NCBI RefSeq assembly: GCF_000568815.1
Contig: NZ_CP007201.1
Coordinates: 62,001 to 126,000, forward strand
DNA from: Sulfurospirillum multivorans DSM 12446
GTDB lineage: Bacteria > Campylobacterota > Campylobacteria > Campylobacterales > Sulfurospirillaceae
Reading direction: 5' to 3'
Length of the DNA: 64,000 nt
Shown piece by piece: positions 25,723-38,834 of this stretch. Position numbers and translations under genes: made by a program. A model generated the notes under the pieces. The model saw only the letters and a program-made list of their open reading frames with translations, was not told where the DNA came from and did not search any database. Numbering within the stretch: position 1 is the stretch's first letter; each line of letters begins with the position of its first letter.

Positions 25723-27940
25723 TAGAAATGTACCCCCATTGTTAACATAACGGTGCGCGGAGCACCTTGGTAATAACTGGCTGCGCCATCCATTGTATCG
25801 TCCGAAGCATTAATCACTGAAATATACTCCTTATCAAAAATATTATTGATTTCAAGTGCCACTTTAAGTTTTGCTTTGTCGTAAAAATTCTTTTGCGTAT
25901 AGACAATTTGCCCATCAAATAACCAACACGCATCTACTTTATTATTGTTAGTAGCATCCCCATACCGTTCACCCAAATAGCGCGCCATTGGAATGATCTC
26001 AAAAGGACCTACTTTATAGATAAGACCCGTGCGCGCCATCCATTTAGGCGTATCTACGATCTGATTATCTTTGGTAGCCATGGTAGCGCCTAGGTACGTG
26101 ATCTCGTCATCGTAGGTAAAGTGGCTGTAGGTTGGATTGACAAAGAGGGTTAGGGAATCACTCATATAAAGATTGATCTCTGTCTCTAGTCCATAACTGG
26201 TCGCTTTCCCAATATTTTGTTGGTAATTGATAGGCTTACCGCCTGAGAGTACTCTGCTATCGGAAATAGTGGTTAAAAGGTCTTTGTGTTTGCCATAAAA
26301 GAGTGTTGGGAGATCTCAAAGAGATCTGCTTTGTAACGAATTCCTACATCAAAGTTATCGGATTTTTCAATGCCATAACCATCAAACAGGTCTTGCGCAG
26401 TTACACCTGCTGCTTGAAACTGTGTTCTGTAGGTATTGTAGGTGTTCATAAGGGGCATATAAGAGTAAGGACGAATAAAATTTTTGCCATAATTTGCATA
26501 GAGTTGCCATGCTTCATCCATATCGTAAGAGGCTCCAATCGTTGGAAGGACAATGGTATAATCCGTTGCATCCCGATCCAAATCAGAAGCACGCTCTAAC
26601 GCATACGTTGTGCTGTTAGTTGTGTAGCCTAAGCTCTCTGAATCTTCAAATTTGAAGTATTTTACCCCACCTTGCCAGTTAAAATCTCCCTGTTTTCCTG
26701 AGACTTTCATATACGGCGTGTTAATGTACGTCGTTCCTGATGTTCCCACAACGCCATAACCACGATACGAAAGACCTGAGCTTGTGATGGCATAGTTTTG
26801 GGTGGAGATGTCCATGGATGAGTTTTCATAGTGGTAGCCTAAAACCGCTTTCATATCGCCAAACGTAGCCTCAACTTCACTTAAAATACCATAGCGCTCT
26901 ATATCGCGTGTACGTTTTTGAATGCGGCCTCCATTGGAGGTCACCCCTTGATAAATTTGCGTATCTTCGGAGGAGTAGTACGGTTTGAGATTAAGGGCAA
27001 ACGTGTCGTCAATGTGGTATGTTATAACCGATAAAAAATCATCGTTTTTATAGGTTCCTTTATTGTAATCGTAATAGTAAATATCCTTGGAAGCGACACC
27101 GCTTAATGCGCTATTATAATCTGTTTTGTAGTTTGAGGAGAGATTGCCGTTACTGATTTGGCTATAGGTGAGGGGGCGATAGAGATGTTGTTCTTGATCA
27201 TTGTGGTTGTACCAGAGTTTAATCGTTGCTTTATCGCCTACGGGTTGAACAAGGGAGACATTTCCATTGACACGAGGTCCTAGTTCGCCCTCCCCTCGAA
27301 ATTTATCCGCCTCAGCGTAAGAGAGAGAGCCCGAAAAACGTGTACCACTTTCATTGAGTATGCCACTATCAAGCCTAAAATAGCTTTTGGTGTAATCATT
27401 ACTGCCGATGCTTTGGCTGACATCAAATCCAAACTCTTTTTCCGCCCATCTTGGATGCAACGTAATAGCCCCGCCACGAGAGCCAACGCCCGTGCCAATA
27501 TCTGCAGGAACGCCCCCTTTGTAGATGGAGATCGATTCCATATTTTCCATATCGTAAAGATAATCCCTAGGGCCTATGGGATTGCCACCATAATTGGGCA
27601 CACCTTCAACGCTGAGTGCTCCCATAGAGCTTTTAACTCCTCGCACGCGCACGCTACTTTGCTCAATGGCAAGTCCACTGCTATCGGGTGTTTCGACACT
27701 GATACCTGGCAAAAGACCAATCGCTTCATAGACGTTTGTGGTCGCTTTTGTTCCTTGGAGCTCCATACCTTTTTGGGTGACTTCGCTGCCCGTGTAGACC
27801 GTTTCGTTCGCCTGCATCGTTGGCGTTATCAACCTGTCCGCCTCAACTTCAATTTTTTCAAGCTCAACAGCGTGAAGAGACACGGCTAGTAAACCGATTG
27901 CTACGTAAGGCGAAAGCGATGTTTTTTGAAAATAGATCAC
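25722..27940 (-). pseudogene. TonB-dependent outer-membrane receptor with a one-base frameshift
   Basis: The first frame (to 26273) has a signal peptide, TonB-box region, plug domain (TNVYEAIGLLPGISVE; VRVRGVKSSMGALSVEGVP) and most of the barrel. It shifts at the GGG run 26308-26310: restoring one base converts QHSFMANTKTF-stop into PTLFYGKHKDLLTT and continues through SYGLETEINLY into the frame ending at 25722 with a terminal aromatic (VHF), as barrels require. The protein would be about 740 residues. GTG start at 27940 follows AAGGAG. It is the outer-membrane partner of the ABC importer just upstream. Confidence 0.85.
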
Positions 27941-28043
27941 CACAGCACTCCTTAATAATCAGTAATTTTAATAAATAATTCGTGTTACTATAGAGTTTTT
28001 AAGCTGTAATACAAATTAATTTTTATTAATATTTAAAATAGAT

Positions 28044-28859
28044 TTATTGATTATTCTTAGCGATTGTAAAGGTATGTGCGTGCTTGTGGGGCGTCTCATC
28101 GTGCGCATGCCCATAATAGACAAAGGTGTGTCCCTCTTTTACATGTAAGCTTGCTTCGACATCAAAAAGCTCTTGAATCATCGATTCACTCAGAGTTTTG
28201 GTGGGGACATGATGCAGAATCTTTCCCTGTTTGAGCAGCACCAGCGCATCGGTGTAGTGGATCGCATGTTGGATGTCATGCAACACAATAAGAGTTATCA
28301 ACCCTTTTTCACGGGTCACATGGCGCACGGCGGAGAGCATTTCAAGCTGATTTTTAGGATCAAGATGGGAGATGGGCTCATCTAAGAGGAGAATTTTGGG
28401 CTCTTGCAACAGTGCACTTGCGATCAATACTTTTTGTCTTTCTCCTCCGCTGAGTGTCTCAATTTCCTCTTCCAAAAGAGGTGCGAGTTCAAAGTGCTCA
28501 ACGATGGTTTCAATTTTTTCTTTATCGCTCTTGCTGAGTCGCATACCACTGTAAACCCTCCTTCCAAGCTCTAACACCTCTAAAACCGTTGCATGAGAAG
28601 GGGTGTTAAATTGTGAAAGATACGCAATATGCGAAGCCAATGCTTTGGCATCCAGACTGCTAAGATCTAACGCGCCTAGTGTGATGCTTGAAGCAGGGCT
28701 TCGTAAAATACCTGCAACATGTTTTAACAGGGTGCTTTTACCTGCACCGTTTGGTCCGATGAGTCCCAAAACTTCATTGGGAAATGCTTGAAGGGTGATG
28801 TTCTCAAGCAGATGGCGTTTTTTAACCTGAAAATGAAGATGGTTGATGCAAAGATTCAT
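28044..28859 (-). CDS. ABC transporter ATPase, FecE/BtuD type
   Basis: The 271-residue ATPase has Walker A GPNGAGKST (~36), signature LSGGERQKV (~137), Walker B ILLLDEP and the H-loop HDIQHA. The C-terminus is unusually His-rich (HAHDETPHKHAHTF), possibly metal-binding. I start at 28859, where ATG overlaps the permease stop (ATGA). It energises import of a chelated metal or cofactor with the permease and binding protein encoded upstream. Confidence 0.92.
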   Translation of the reverse strand: MNLCINHLHFQVKKRHLLENITLQAFPNEVLGLIGPNGAGKSTLLKHVAGILRSPASSITLGALDLSSLDAKALASHIAYLSQFNTPSHATVLEVLELGRRVYSGMRLSKSDKEKIETIVEHFELAPLLEEEIETLSGGERQKVLIASALLQEPKILLLDEPISHLDPKNQLEMLSAVRHVTREKGLITLIVLHDIQHAIHYTDALVLLKQGKILHHVPTKTLSESMIQELFDVEASLHVKEGHTFVYYGHAHDETPHKHAHTFTIAKNNQ

Positions 28860-29896
28860 CGCATTTTTCCTTGGCTGACAAGAAGGTAAAGCAGTAAGGG
28901 CGCTCCAATAAATGAGGTAAGAATCCCCACAGGCAGTAAGGAAGGGTACAGAAGCATCCGTGCTGCTAAATCTGCCCCCAAAAGTAAAAATCCACCGCAC
29001 AATGCCGAGAGCGGAATTAACGCGCTATGTGCGCTTCCAAGGATGAGACGCACCATATGTGGAGCAATCAAACCGATGAAGCCAATAATGCCAAAAAATG
29101 CCACAGCAATAGCCGTACAGAGTGCGGAGAGAAGAAGCACTAAAGGGCGAAAAGAACGTGCATTGACCCCTTTGTTGAAGGCACTTTCATCGCCAAAAGC
29201 AAGGGCGTCAAATTTCCAATGCACCATGCCTAAAAAAAGAAGCGATGGTAAAAGAATCGCACTCATCAGCCAAAGATTGAGCGTGGTTGCTTTGCTGAGA
29301 TCTCCAAACGTCCAAAACAGGGTTGCGGCGGCGTTAATTTCGGTTGTAAAATACTGTAAAAACATTGTTCCTGCATGAAACAGTGAGCCCAAACCTACAC
29401 CCGCTAAAATCAGTGAACTAGGGCTCATGCCCACTTTTTTGCCGATCCAGACGATCATCAGCGTGCAGAGCATACTTGCCCCAAACGCAAATAGCACGAT
29501 ATTAAATTTTGCCATTAATGGGTTGGTAAAACTCTCTGGATGGCATACAATGATGGCAAATGTCGCCCCAAATCCAGCGGCTTGCGAGATGCCTAAGGTA
29601 AAAGGCGAGGCAAGAGGATTGCGTAAAATGCCTTGCATCGTAGCACCCGAAAGTCCCAAAAGCATTCCAACCAAGATAGCCGCTAAGGCTCGTGGAAGTC
29701 GTATGGATATGACGATCATCGAAAAGCTATCGGACGTAGACCCCAGTGTGAAAAGTCTAGCCGTATCGGCTAAAACAAGATGGCCCGCGCCACTGATAAG
29801 CGTTGCCCATGTGAGCACGATAATGCCCATAAGCAAGAAGCTTCCCAAAAGAAGGCGTTTACGGGTTCGCGCGCGGTACGCTTTGTGTACGCTCAT
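28856..29896 (-). CDS. FecCD-family ABC permease
   Basis: The 346-residue permease has about ten helices and FecCD/BtuC family segments: ARLFTLG, IRLPRALAAILVGMLLGLSGATMQGILRNPLASPFTLGIS (in part) and FFGIIGFIGLIAPHMVRLILG. It forms a homodimer for uptake of iron chelates, heme, cobalamin or, in the Haemophilus MolB case, molybdate. It overlaps both neighbours by four bases, so the importer is a tightly coupled unit. Confidence 0.93.
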   Translation of the reverse strand: MSVHKAYRARTRKRLLLGSFLLMGIIVLTWATLISGAGHLVLADTARLFTLGSTSDSFSMIVISIRLPRALAAILVGMLLGLSGATMQGILRNPLASPFTLGISQAAGFGATFAIIVCHPESFTNPLMAKFNIVLFAFGASMLCTLMIVWIGKKVGMSPSSLILAGVGLGSLFHAGTMFLQYFTTEINAAATLFWTFGDLSKATTLNLWLMSAILLPSLLFLGMVHWKFDALAFGDESAFNKGVNARSFRPLVLLLSALCTAIAVAFFGIIGFIGLIAPHMVRLILGSAHSALIPLSALCGGFLLLGADLAARMLLYPSLLPVGILTSFIGAPLLLYLLVSQGKMR

Positions 29897-30924
29897 GGTT
29901 GATTCAAATGGTAAGGAAGTTTGGTAAGCAATGCGTCTGCTTTTTCACCGTAAAACGTGGTAAAAATCTCTTTTGCTTTGCTGTTGATGTCAACAGGAGC
30001 TCCAAGGGCGTGCGCTACTTGCCATGCAATCACAAAGAGATTTTCGATATTGGTACTGTAGTAGTTGTACCCAATCACCTCTTTGACATTTCCTTTTTGA
30101 TACGCTTGAAGACTCTCAAAAAGAGGCTTTTTCTCCGCATACTCCTCTTCAACTTTTGCTTTACCAAAAAGATCAACAAAAATAATCTCAGGATCAGCTT
30201 TTAGAAGAGCCTCTAATTCGATAAATTGGTGACCTTTGGCATCGGTGTTTGCAAACACACTGTTTTTCAGTCCGAGCAGTTCAAAAGGAGGATAATTGGC
30301 TTCCGTACTCGTCATTCCCTGAACTCCTTTGTAGCCGATACCTCCTACGTAGAGTGTTTTAGGGCTTAGTTTCAAAGCCGAAAGTCCTTTCTCTTCATTT
30401 TGCATAAAGGCAGTTAATTTTTGGGCACGCGCTTTGGTTTGGGTCACCTCTCCTAGTAAAAGCAGTGATGCCTTAATCTCTTCAAGATTTTTTTGACTGC
30501 TTCCTCCATACGAGGCGCCATAACTCACCGCAAGAATGGGAATAGTGGTTTTAGAAGCAATGAGGTCAATCTGATTTTGATCAACGAATGAGGTGATGAT
30601 CAGATCAGGTTTCAAAACAATCAACGCTTCAAGATCAGGCATTTTTCCAGGACCTCCTGGTCCTACAAGGGGTAGTTTAGCGATCCATTCTTTGCCTAAG
30701 AATGTACGGTAAGGAGAAAGAGGTGAAGCATCATTTTCCGTTTTTTCGATGCCGACAAGACGCTCTTCAAGCCCCAAATAAACACCCAAACGCAAGGCGC
30801 CTGGTCCTAAAAAAACCAATTTGGAAGCGCTCTTGACTTCAACATGACGCCCCAGCATATCGGTATAAGTTTGGGCACAAAGGCTGCCTAGAAGGATGAG
30901 CGTGCAAAGGATTATTTTTTCCAT
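29893..30924 (-). CDS. Periplasmic metal-chelate/cobalamin-type binding protein
   Basis: The 343-residue protein has a signal peptide (LCTLILLGSLCAQ) and the class III (BtuF/FhuD-like) fold: TYTDMLGRHVEVK, then LIVLKPDLIITSFVDQ and ADPEIIFVDLFG. Ligand identity is unresolved; iron chelate, corrinoid and oxyanions such as molybdate remain possible, the last because an FmdE protein is encoded in the same locus. It overlaps the upstream methyltransferase by 13 bases. Confidence 0.87.
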   Translation of the reverse strand: MEKIILCTLILLGSLCAQTYTDMLGRHVEVKSASKLVFLGPGALRLGVYLGLEERLVGIEKTENDASPLSPYRTFLGKEWIAKLPLVGPGGPGKMPDLEALIVLKPDLIITSFVDQNQIDLIASKTTIPILAVSYGASYGGSSQKNLEEIKASLLLLGEVTQTKARAQKLTAFMQNEEKGLSALKLSPKTLYVGGIGYKGVQGMTSTEANYPPFELLGLKNSVFANTDAKGHQFIELEALLKADPEIIFVDLFGKAKVEEEYAEKKPLFESLQAYQKGNVKEVIGYNYYSTNIENLFVIAWQVAHALGAPVDINSKAKEIFTTFYGEKADALLTKLPYHLNQP

Positions 30925-31664
30925 GAGATGAGTTCTACTCCTATATTGGTTTCAAACGCAATGGTGTTGTTATGATTTAGCGGGGCTAAAAGCTCTTGAA
31001 TGCGCTCTAATTGAGGAAGGGTTTGGTTGATCTCTAAGTGCCATAAAACAGAAGCAAGCGCTTCTTCATAAGGCTTTACATGTAAACGTTTCTCTTCGAT
31101 GTATTCGCGCTCATAATCAATTTTTTGATCGTGTAACCATGCTTTGAGAGGTTCGGCTCCTGGAGGTGCTTTTAGGGGTAAATCGTGTGCTTGAAAGATG
31201 GGATCTAACAGTGTTGACTCACGTTTTCCTGCCCAACCAAGATAGATACAGTGTTCGTGTGCGAGGTCATGAAATTTTTGAAAATCCGCATCATTTCGTA
31301 ATGCAGGTGACATGGAACAAAAAAGAATCTCAAATGTTTCGGGCGCTTCAAACGCTTCCCATGTTTTACATGTAAGGGTCAGTTTGGAGCAAAGTCCTTC
31401 GTGTTTGGCATCTTCGTTTAAAAGTGCGAGCATTTCACCAGAGAAATCAAGCGCGTTTACATGTAACGCTTCTTGGGCGATATGAAGCGTGTAAATACCT
31501 GTGCCACAGCCAACATCTAAAACGCTCTTGTCATGAAAATGAATACCGCGTGCTGCTATTTTAGAGAGAATTTGCTTTTGAAAGCTGTTTTCATGGTGTG
31601 AAAAGCGTCCGTACTGCGAAGCTTTTTTATCCCACATCTGTGGTTGAGAGGCTTGAGTGAACAT
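30912..31664 (-). CDS. SAM-dependent methyltransferase of the uptake operon
   Basis: The 250-residue class I methyltransferase has motif I VLDVGCGTGIYT (~49-60) and NALDFSGEML after strand 2. It contains three of the TTACATGTAA palindromes (31076, 31366, 31458). As first gene of the operon it may modify or release the imported ligand (a chelator or corrinoid), but that is inference. The start ATG follows a weak AAAGG. An imperfect inverted repeat lies 25 bases upstream. Confidence 0.82.
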   Translation of the reverse strand: MFTQASQPQMWDKKASQYGRFSHHENSFQKQILSKIAARGIHFHDKSVLDVGCGTGIYTLHIAQEALHVNALDFSGEMLALLNEDAKHEGLCSKLTLTCKTWEAFEAPETFEILFCSMSPALRNDADFQKFHDLAHEHCIYLGWAGKRESTLLDPIFQAHDLPLKAPPGAEPLKAWLHDQKIDYEREYIEEKRLHVKPYEEALASVLWHLEINQTLPQLERIQELLAPLNHNNTIAFETNIGVELISWKK

Positions 31665-31688
31665 TTTTTATGCCTTTGTGTAATAACA

Positions 31689-31714
31689 CTAAGTTAATAT
31701 TTTTATTATCTTAG
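31689..31714. promoter_or_regulatory. Candidate operator of the metal-uptake operon
   Basis: CTAAGTTAATA (31689-31699) and TATTATCTTAG (31704-31714) form an 11-bp inverted repeat with one mismatch and a 4-nt centre. On the minus strand it contains GATAATA, loosely similar to Fur-type AT-rich sites. Its place 25 bases before the methyltransferase start fits metal-responsive repression. The rest of the 31665-32090 gap holds the 34-codon gene below and AT-rich sequence. Confidence 0.45.
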
Positions 31715-31807
31715 CAGTAAAAGTTTAAAGCATAACTGAAGAGGAGGGATGGTTCTGTTTAGAGTCCAAAACCATCGGTGTGCATAAAAAAAGAGGTTTT
31801 TAATCTA

Positions 31808-31912
31808 TTAAAATGATTGAGATTGTGCCAAATATACAAAACCCAGGGCAAATAAAACAGCGTTAAGAAGTGTCATCACTAATCCAACTTTTGCAACGTT
31901 TAACTTTTTCAT
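31808..31912 (-). CDS. 34-residue single-helix membrane protein
   Basis: A short frame from ATG 31912 to TAA 31808 encodes a basic N-terminus (MKKLNVAK) and one hydrophobic helix (VGLVMTLLNAVLFALGFVYLA) with a short polar tail. A near-ideal AAAAGGAG lies eight bases upstream of the ATG, which strongly supports translation. Such one-helix proteins often act as small subunits or regulators of membrane complexes. I do not recognise this one; it stands alone between the uptake operon and an MCP gene. Confidence 0.65.
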   Translation of the reverse strand: MKKLNVAKVGLVMTLLNAVLFALGFVYLAQSQSF

Positions 31913-32090
31913 CGTTATAACTCCTTTTTTGTATTTTCGGAATTATATGTATATTAAACTTAAAACTAAGTAAATAAAATAAGAATAATTTTAAGTATTG
32001 AAAATTGGTAACCTTTCTACACTTCAGTTTGAATGAAAATACCTTAATTAATCATATAAATTAAGCTATTTATAAGTAGAATAGACGTAG

Positions 32091-33761
32091 TTACGCTTTG
32101 GGTTTGTAGCCTATTCTAAAGCCACCCCAATGACGCCCCTTAATGTAGATGGGGATCGAAATATCATGCATAACATCGCCATTTTCCCGACGATAGGTCT
32201 GAAGTAGCACGCGCTTTTCATGGTTCGCACCTCTAATACCACTGTCGGTGAAGATGCGTTTGGAGCGGTTGCCAAAGAGATCTTTTTCATAATTGCCTGT
32301 AAGCGGTGCACGCGCGTTATGGGTGGAGATGTAGCCTGATGTGTGCATGGCGACCGCGTAAAAAAGCGTTTGCGTATTCTCTTTCATCAACGTATCCACA
32401 ATATCGGGGAAAGTTTGGTCGGTAAACGCATCGTATGCGGTCGTGTATTTTTGAGGATTGGTATTGGGGATTGGTTTAAAACGGGTATCAAAAATGGCTT
32501 CAAGGGTGAGTTTTCCACTCTCAATGGCATTTTCAAAAAGCGCTTCAACGCGCGTTTTGGCATTTAAACAACGCTGATACATTTTTTCATGGTACTCATC
32601 CATCGCAAATGCGCTGAGGTTTTCATGCGCCTCTTCAGATCCTAGGATGATCGCTTGTGTCTGTCCTGAGATGGCTTTCATCTCTTGAGTACCCGATTCG
32701 AGCTGTTCACGCATCTTTAAGATCATCTCTTTAATGTCCAGCAACTGCTCGCTGTTATAATCTGAACTCTGTGCAATGGTTCCGATTTGGTGCTCAATCT
32801 TTTCTGCATTGCTAATAAAATGTTTAATCTCATCGCCCACATGTTGCACGGTATGGGATGCTTGTTCTATCTCTTGGCGCAGGGTTTCGATGCTAGTGTA
32901 TACTTCATTGGTGTCGTGTTGAATCTGTTTTATAATGAGGGTGACTTCACTGGTTGATTGGGAGGTGCGCTCTGCTAGATTGCGCACTTCATCCGCCACC
33001 ACGGCAAAACCACGCCCATGCTCACCTGCACGTGCTGCTTCGATGGCGGCATTGAGTGCAAGCAGGTTGGTTTGATCGGCAATATCATCAATGACAGTCG
33101 TGACATTGTGAATGGTGATCGATTTTTCTTTCAGATCATTGACTTTGGATGAAGCGTCCGCCGATTGGGCATTAATATGTTTCATACGGGTGATAATATC
33201 GTTGAGTTCTGCAATGCTTTGTTGGCTCTCTTTCATGGAAAGCTTGGCAAATGAAGAGGCTTCTTGCGCGTTAGAGCTGACTAAATGCACGTGTTCAAAA
33301 ATGTTTTGAGTTGCGTTTGAAATTTCTGCAATGGAGTGTGCTTTTTCTTCAAGCTTCTTCGACATAGCGTCGATTGAATACATCAGTTGTGCCGTTGCAA
33401 TGGAATTTTTGCCCGCACTTTGTGAGTAGTTCTCACTCAAATAGGTTAAGAGTGTCACAAGCGTATAGATTCTAGGAAAAAGTGTGCTCAGTAACGTGTT
33501 CTGTTCGGTTACATGTAAAAACTTTTTTTGGTAGCCCTCGCGCACGGTTTTGTCTCTTGCATCAAATTGAGACAGGAGTTCTAGGGCATTGGAAAGGGGT
33601 TGAATGATGATTTTAAAGAAGATGATTAGAAGCACACACAAAGAGATCACTGCAAAGAGTGCAACCCAAAAAGGCTCTGAAACACGCCATGTAACAAGAA
33701 AAAGTGCGATGCTTAAGAGAATCATAACAGCGCTGATTTTAAGAAAGTAACGTTGAAGCAT
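32091..33761 (-). CDS. Methyl-accepting chemotaxis protein with a C-terminal sensor domain
   Basis: The 556-residue MCP has two adjacent membrane helices (~10-28, 33-52) with almost no periplasmic loop. The signalling hairpin is intact ([38 protein letters not shown], in part, ~220-260). The sensor domain follows the hairpin (~400-556) and ends with [13 protein letters not shown], a PAS/Cache-like segment found at the C-terminus of some cytoplasm-sensing MCPs; the ligand is unknown. I start at MLQRYFLK (33761), preceded by AAGGGA. Confidence 0.88.
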   Translation of the reverse strand: MLQRYFLKISAVMILLSIALFLVTWRVSEPFWVALFAVISLCVLLIIFFKIIIQPLSNALELLSQFDARDKTVREGYQKKFLHVTEQNTLLSTLFPRIYTLVTLLTYLSENYSQSAGKNSIATAQLMYSIDAMSKKLEEKAHSIAEISNATQNIFEHVHLVSSNAQEASSFAKLSMKESQQSIAELNDIITRMKHINAQSADASSKVNDLKEKSITIHNVTTVIDDIADQTNLLALNAAIEAARAGEHGRGFAVVADEVRNLAERTSQSTSEVTLIIKQIQHDTNEVYTSIETLRQEIEQASHTVQHVGDEIKHFISNAEKIEHQIGTIAQSSDYNSEQLLDIKEMILKMREQLESGTQEMKAISGQTQAIILGSEEAHENLSAFAMDEYHEKMYQRCLNAKTRVEALFENAIESGKLTLEAIFDTRFKPIPNTNPQKYTTAYDAFTDQTFPDIVDTLMKENTQTLFYAVAMHTSGYISTHNARAPLTGNYEKDLFGNRSKRIFTDSGIRGANHEKRVLLQTYRRENGDVMHDISIPIYIKGRHWGGFRIGYKPKA

Positions 33762-33929
33762 GGTGTCCCTTGAAATGAAGATGTATGAGCGTAACATATT
33801 TAAATGACAAAAGTATAAAAACACGTAAGCGTTGAAAAAAAATGAGTTTAAATGTTTAGATTTGCTACTCATGAAAAAAAGAGCAAAATTAAGCTAAAAT
33901 TGCACATTTAAAACCTCAGGAGCGATACA

Positions 33930-34799
33930 GTGTCGAGTATCTCAAAATATAGCAAAATTAATAGTTTAAAATCCGTCAAAAAATGCCTTTTCCCAGCCGC
34001 AGGCTATGGAACACGCTTTTTACCAGCCACCAAAGCGATGCCAAAAGAGATGTTACCCGTTCTTACCAAGCCTTTGATTCAGTATGGTGTTGAAGAAGCC
34101 GTGAGTGCGGGTATCGATACGATGGCGATTGTTACAGGTCGTGGTAAACGAGCGATTGAAGATCACTTTGATGTGAGTTATGAGTTGGAACACCAAATCA
34201 AGGGAACCTCGAAAGAGAGTTACCTGACTGAAATTAGAAATTTGATCGATAATTGTACGTTTAGTTACACCAGACAAGTGGAGATGAAAGGTTTGGGTCA
34301 CGCGATCCTTACAGGCAAAACGTTGATTGGAGATGAGCCGTTTGCGGTTATTTTGGCGGATGACTTATGTGATAATAACGATGAAGACCCTGTGCTTAAA
34401 CAGATGGTCGAAGTGTATGAAAAATACCGTTGTTGTGTCGTTGCCATTGAAGAAGTGCCTAAAGAAGAGACGAATAAATACGGTGTGATTGATGGCAAAA
34501 TTGTGGATGGCAATGAGTCCGTGCTTCGTGTTTCCAACATGGTGGAAAAACCAGATCCTAAAGATGCGCCAACGAATTTGGCGATCATTGGTCGTTACAT
34601 TTTAACGCCCGATATTTTTGATGTGATTGAAAACACCAAACCGGGAAAAGGTGGCGAAATTCAGATCACCGATGCACTTTTGGAACTGGCACAACAAGGT
34701 AAAGTTATTGCGTATAAATTCCAAGGAAAACGGTTTGATTGTGGCTCCATCGAGGGCTTTGTTGAAGCAACCAATTACTTCCACGATAAAGCAAAATAA
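33930..34799 (+). CDS. galU: UTP-glucose-1-phosphate uridylyltransferase
   Basis: The 289-residue enzyme makes UDP-glucose for surface polysaccharide and lipooligosaccharide. The nucleotidyltransferase motif AAGYGTRFLPATKAMPKEMLP (part, ~23-43) is complete, with ILADDLCDN, EKPDP and KGGEIQITDAL further on. The start is GTG at 33930, six or more bases after AGGAG. It is followed by a TTACATGTAA at 34813 and lies upstream of pyrG. Confidence 0.94.
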   Translation: MSSISKYSKINSLKSVKKCLFPAAGYGTRFLPATKAMPKEMLPVLTKPLIQYGVEEAVSAGIDTMAIVTGRGKRAIEDHFDVSYELEHQIKGTSKESYLTEIRNLIDNCTFSYTRQVEMKGLGHAILTGKTLIGDEPFAVILADDLCDNNDEDPVLKQMVEVYEKYRCCVVAIEEVPKEETNKYGVIDGKIVDGNESVLRVSNMVEKPDPKDAPTNLAIIGRYILTPDIFDVIENTKPGKGGEIQITDALLELAQQGKVIAYKFQGKRFDCGSIEGFVEATNYFHDKAK

Positions 34800-34910
34800 C
34801 GTTTTTAAATCGTTACATGTAAGCCTCTTGACCCCATAATAAGAGGCTTTCCGCGCGTATTCACTTTTCTTCACCGCTTGGGAATAAACCCTTTATTAGC
34901 TTACATGCGT

Positions 34911-34916
34911 TATAAT
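34911..34916 (+). promoter_or_regulatory. -10 element TATAAT for pyrG
   Basis: TATAAT in the context GCGTTATAATCAAGG lies 32 bases before the pyrG ATG; the extended context matches those before ilvD and the FDH-like operon. Confidence 0.55.
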
Positions 34917-34927
34917 CAAGGCATTAA

Positions 34928-38165
<3,238 letters not shown>

Positions 38166-38174
38166 CAAAATGTA

Positions 38175-38834
38175 CTAAAACTCACGACCATCTTGCACGG
38201 GCACAAAGAGGCAATCGCCGATTGTCTCTTTGTGTATGCCCTCTTCTGTTTTGATAAAACGGGTAATGATCTGTTTATTCCCTTTTTCAATGGGCGCAAC
38301 CAAAATCCCCCCTACTTTTAACTGTTCAAAGAGTCTTGGCGGTACTTCAGGCGTTGAGGCTGAAAAGAGGATGCGATCGTAGGGAGCAAACTCTCTCCAC
38401 CCATTTTGCCCGTCGTCAAAACGCGTGTGAATGTTAGAAATTCCCAAGAGTTTAAAACGCTCACGCGCCTCTTTAAGTAATCTTTCAATGCGCTCAATCG
38501 TAAAGACTCTGCGGATGATTTTACTGAGAATAAGCGCTTGGTAGCCACTACCACAGCCGATCTCCAAAACACTGTCCGCACCTTTACATGTAAGCGCTTC
38601 GGTCATTTTAGCAACCGTTAAAGGCGAGCTGATCCATTGATTCGCAGCCAAGGGCAGAGCGTCGAGTTTGTAAGCGTGCATGCTCATGCCTTGTGGCACA
38701 AAAAGCTCTCTCTCACTCTGACAAAACGCATCGTAGACGTTAGGGCTGATGGGACATATTTTGGCGATTTCATCTGCCATTTTCTTGTGTTTTTGAAAAC
38801 TAATTTTCTCTTTAAAGTGAGCCGTTTGCGGCAT
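38175..38834 (-). CDS. pcm: Protein-L-isoaspartate O-methyltransferase
   Basis: The 219-residue repair enzyme methylates isoaspartyl residues in damaged proteins. The SAM motif VLEIGCGSGYQALIL (~88) and the N-terminal PLAANQWISSPLTVAKM (family form 'G..ISqP..vA.M') identify it. It overlaps the nitrilase-family gene by 23 bases and converges on recJ with 9 bases between. Confidence 0.92.
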   Translation of the reverse strand: MPQTAHFKEKISFQKHKKMADEIAKICPISPNVYDAFCQSERELFVPQGMSMHAYKLDALPLAANQWISSPLTVAKMTEALTCKGADSVLEIGCGSGYQALILSKIIRRVFTIERIERLLKEARERFKLLGISNIHTRFDDGQNGWREFAPYDRILFSASTPEVPPRLFEQLKVGGILVAPIEKGNKQIITRFIKTEEGIHKETIGDCLFVPVQDGREF

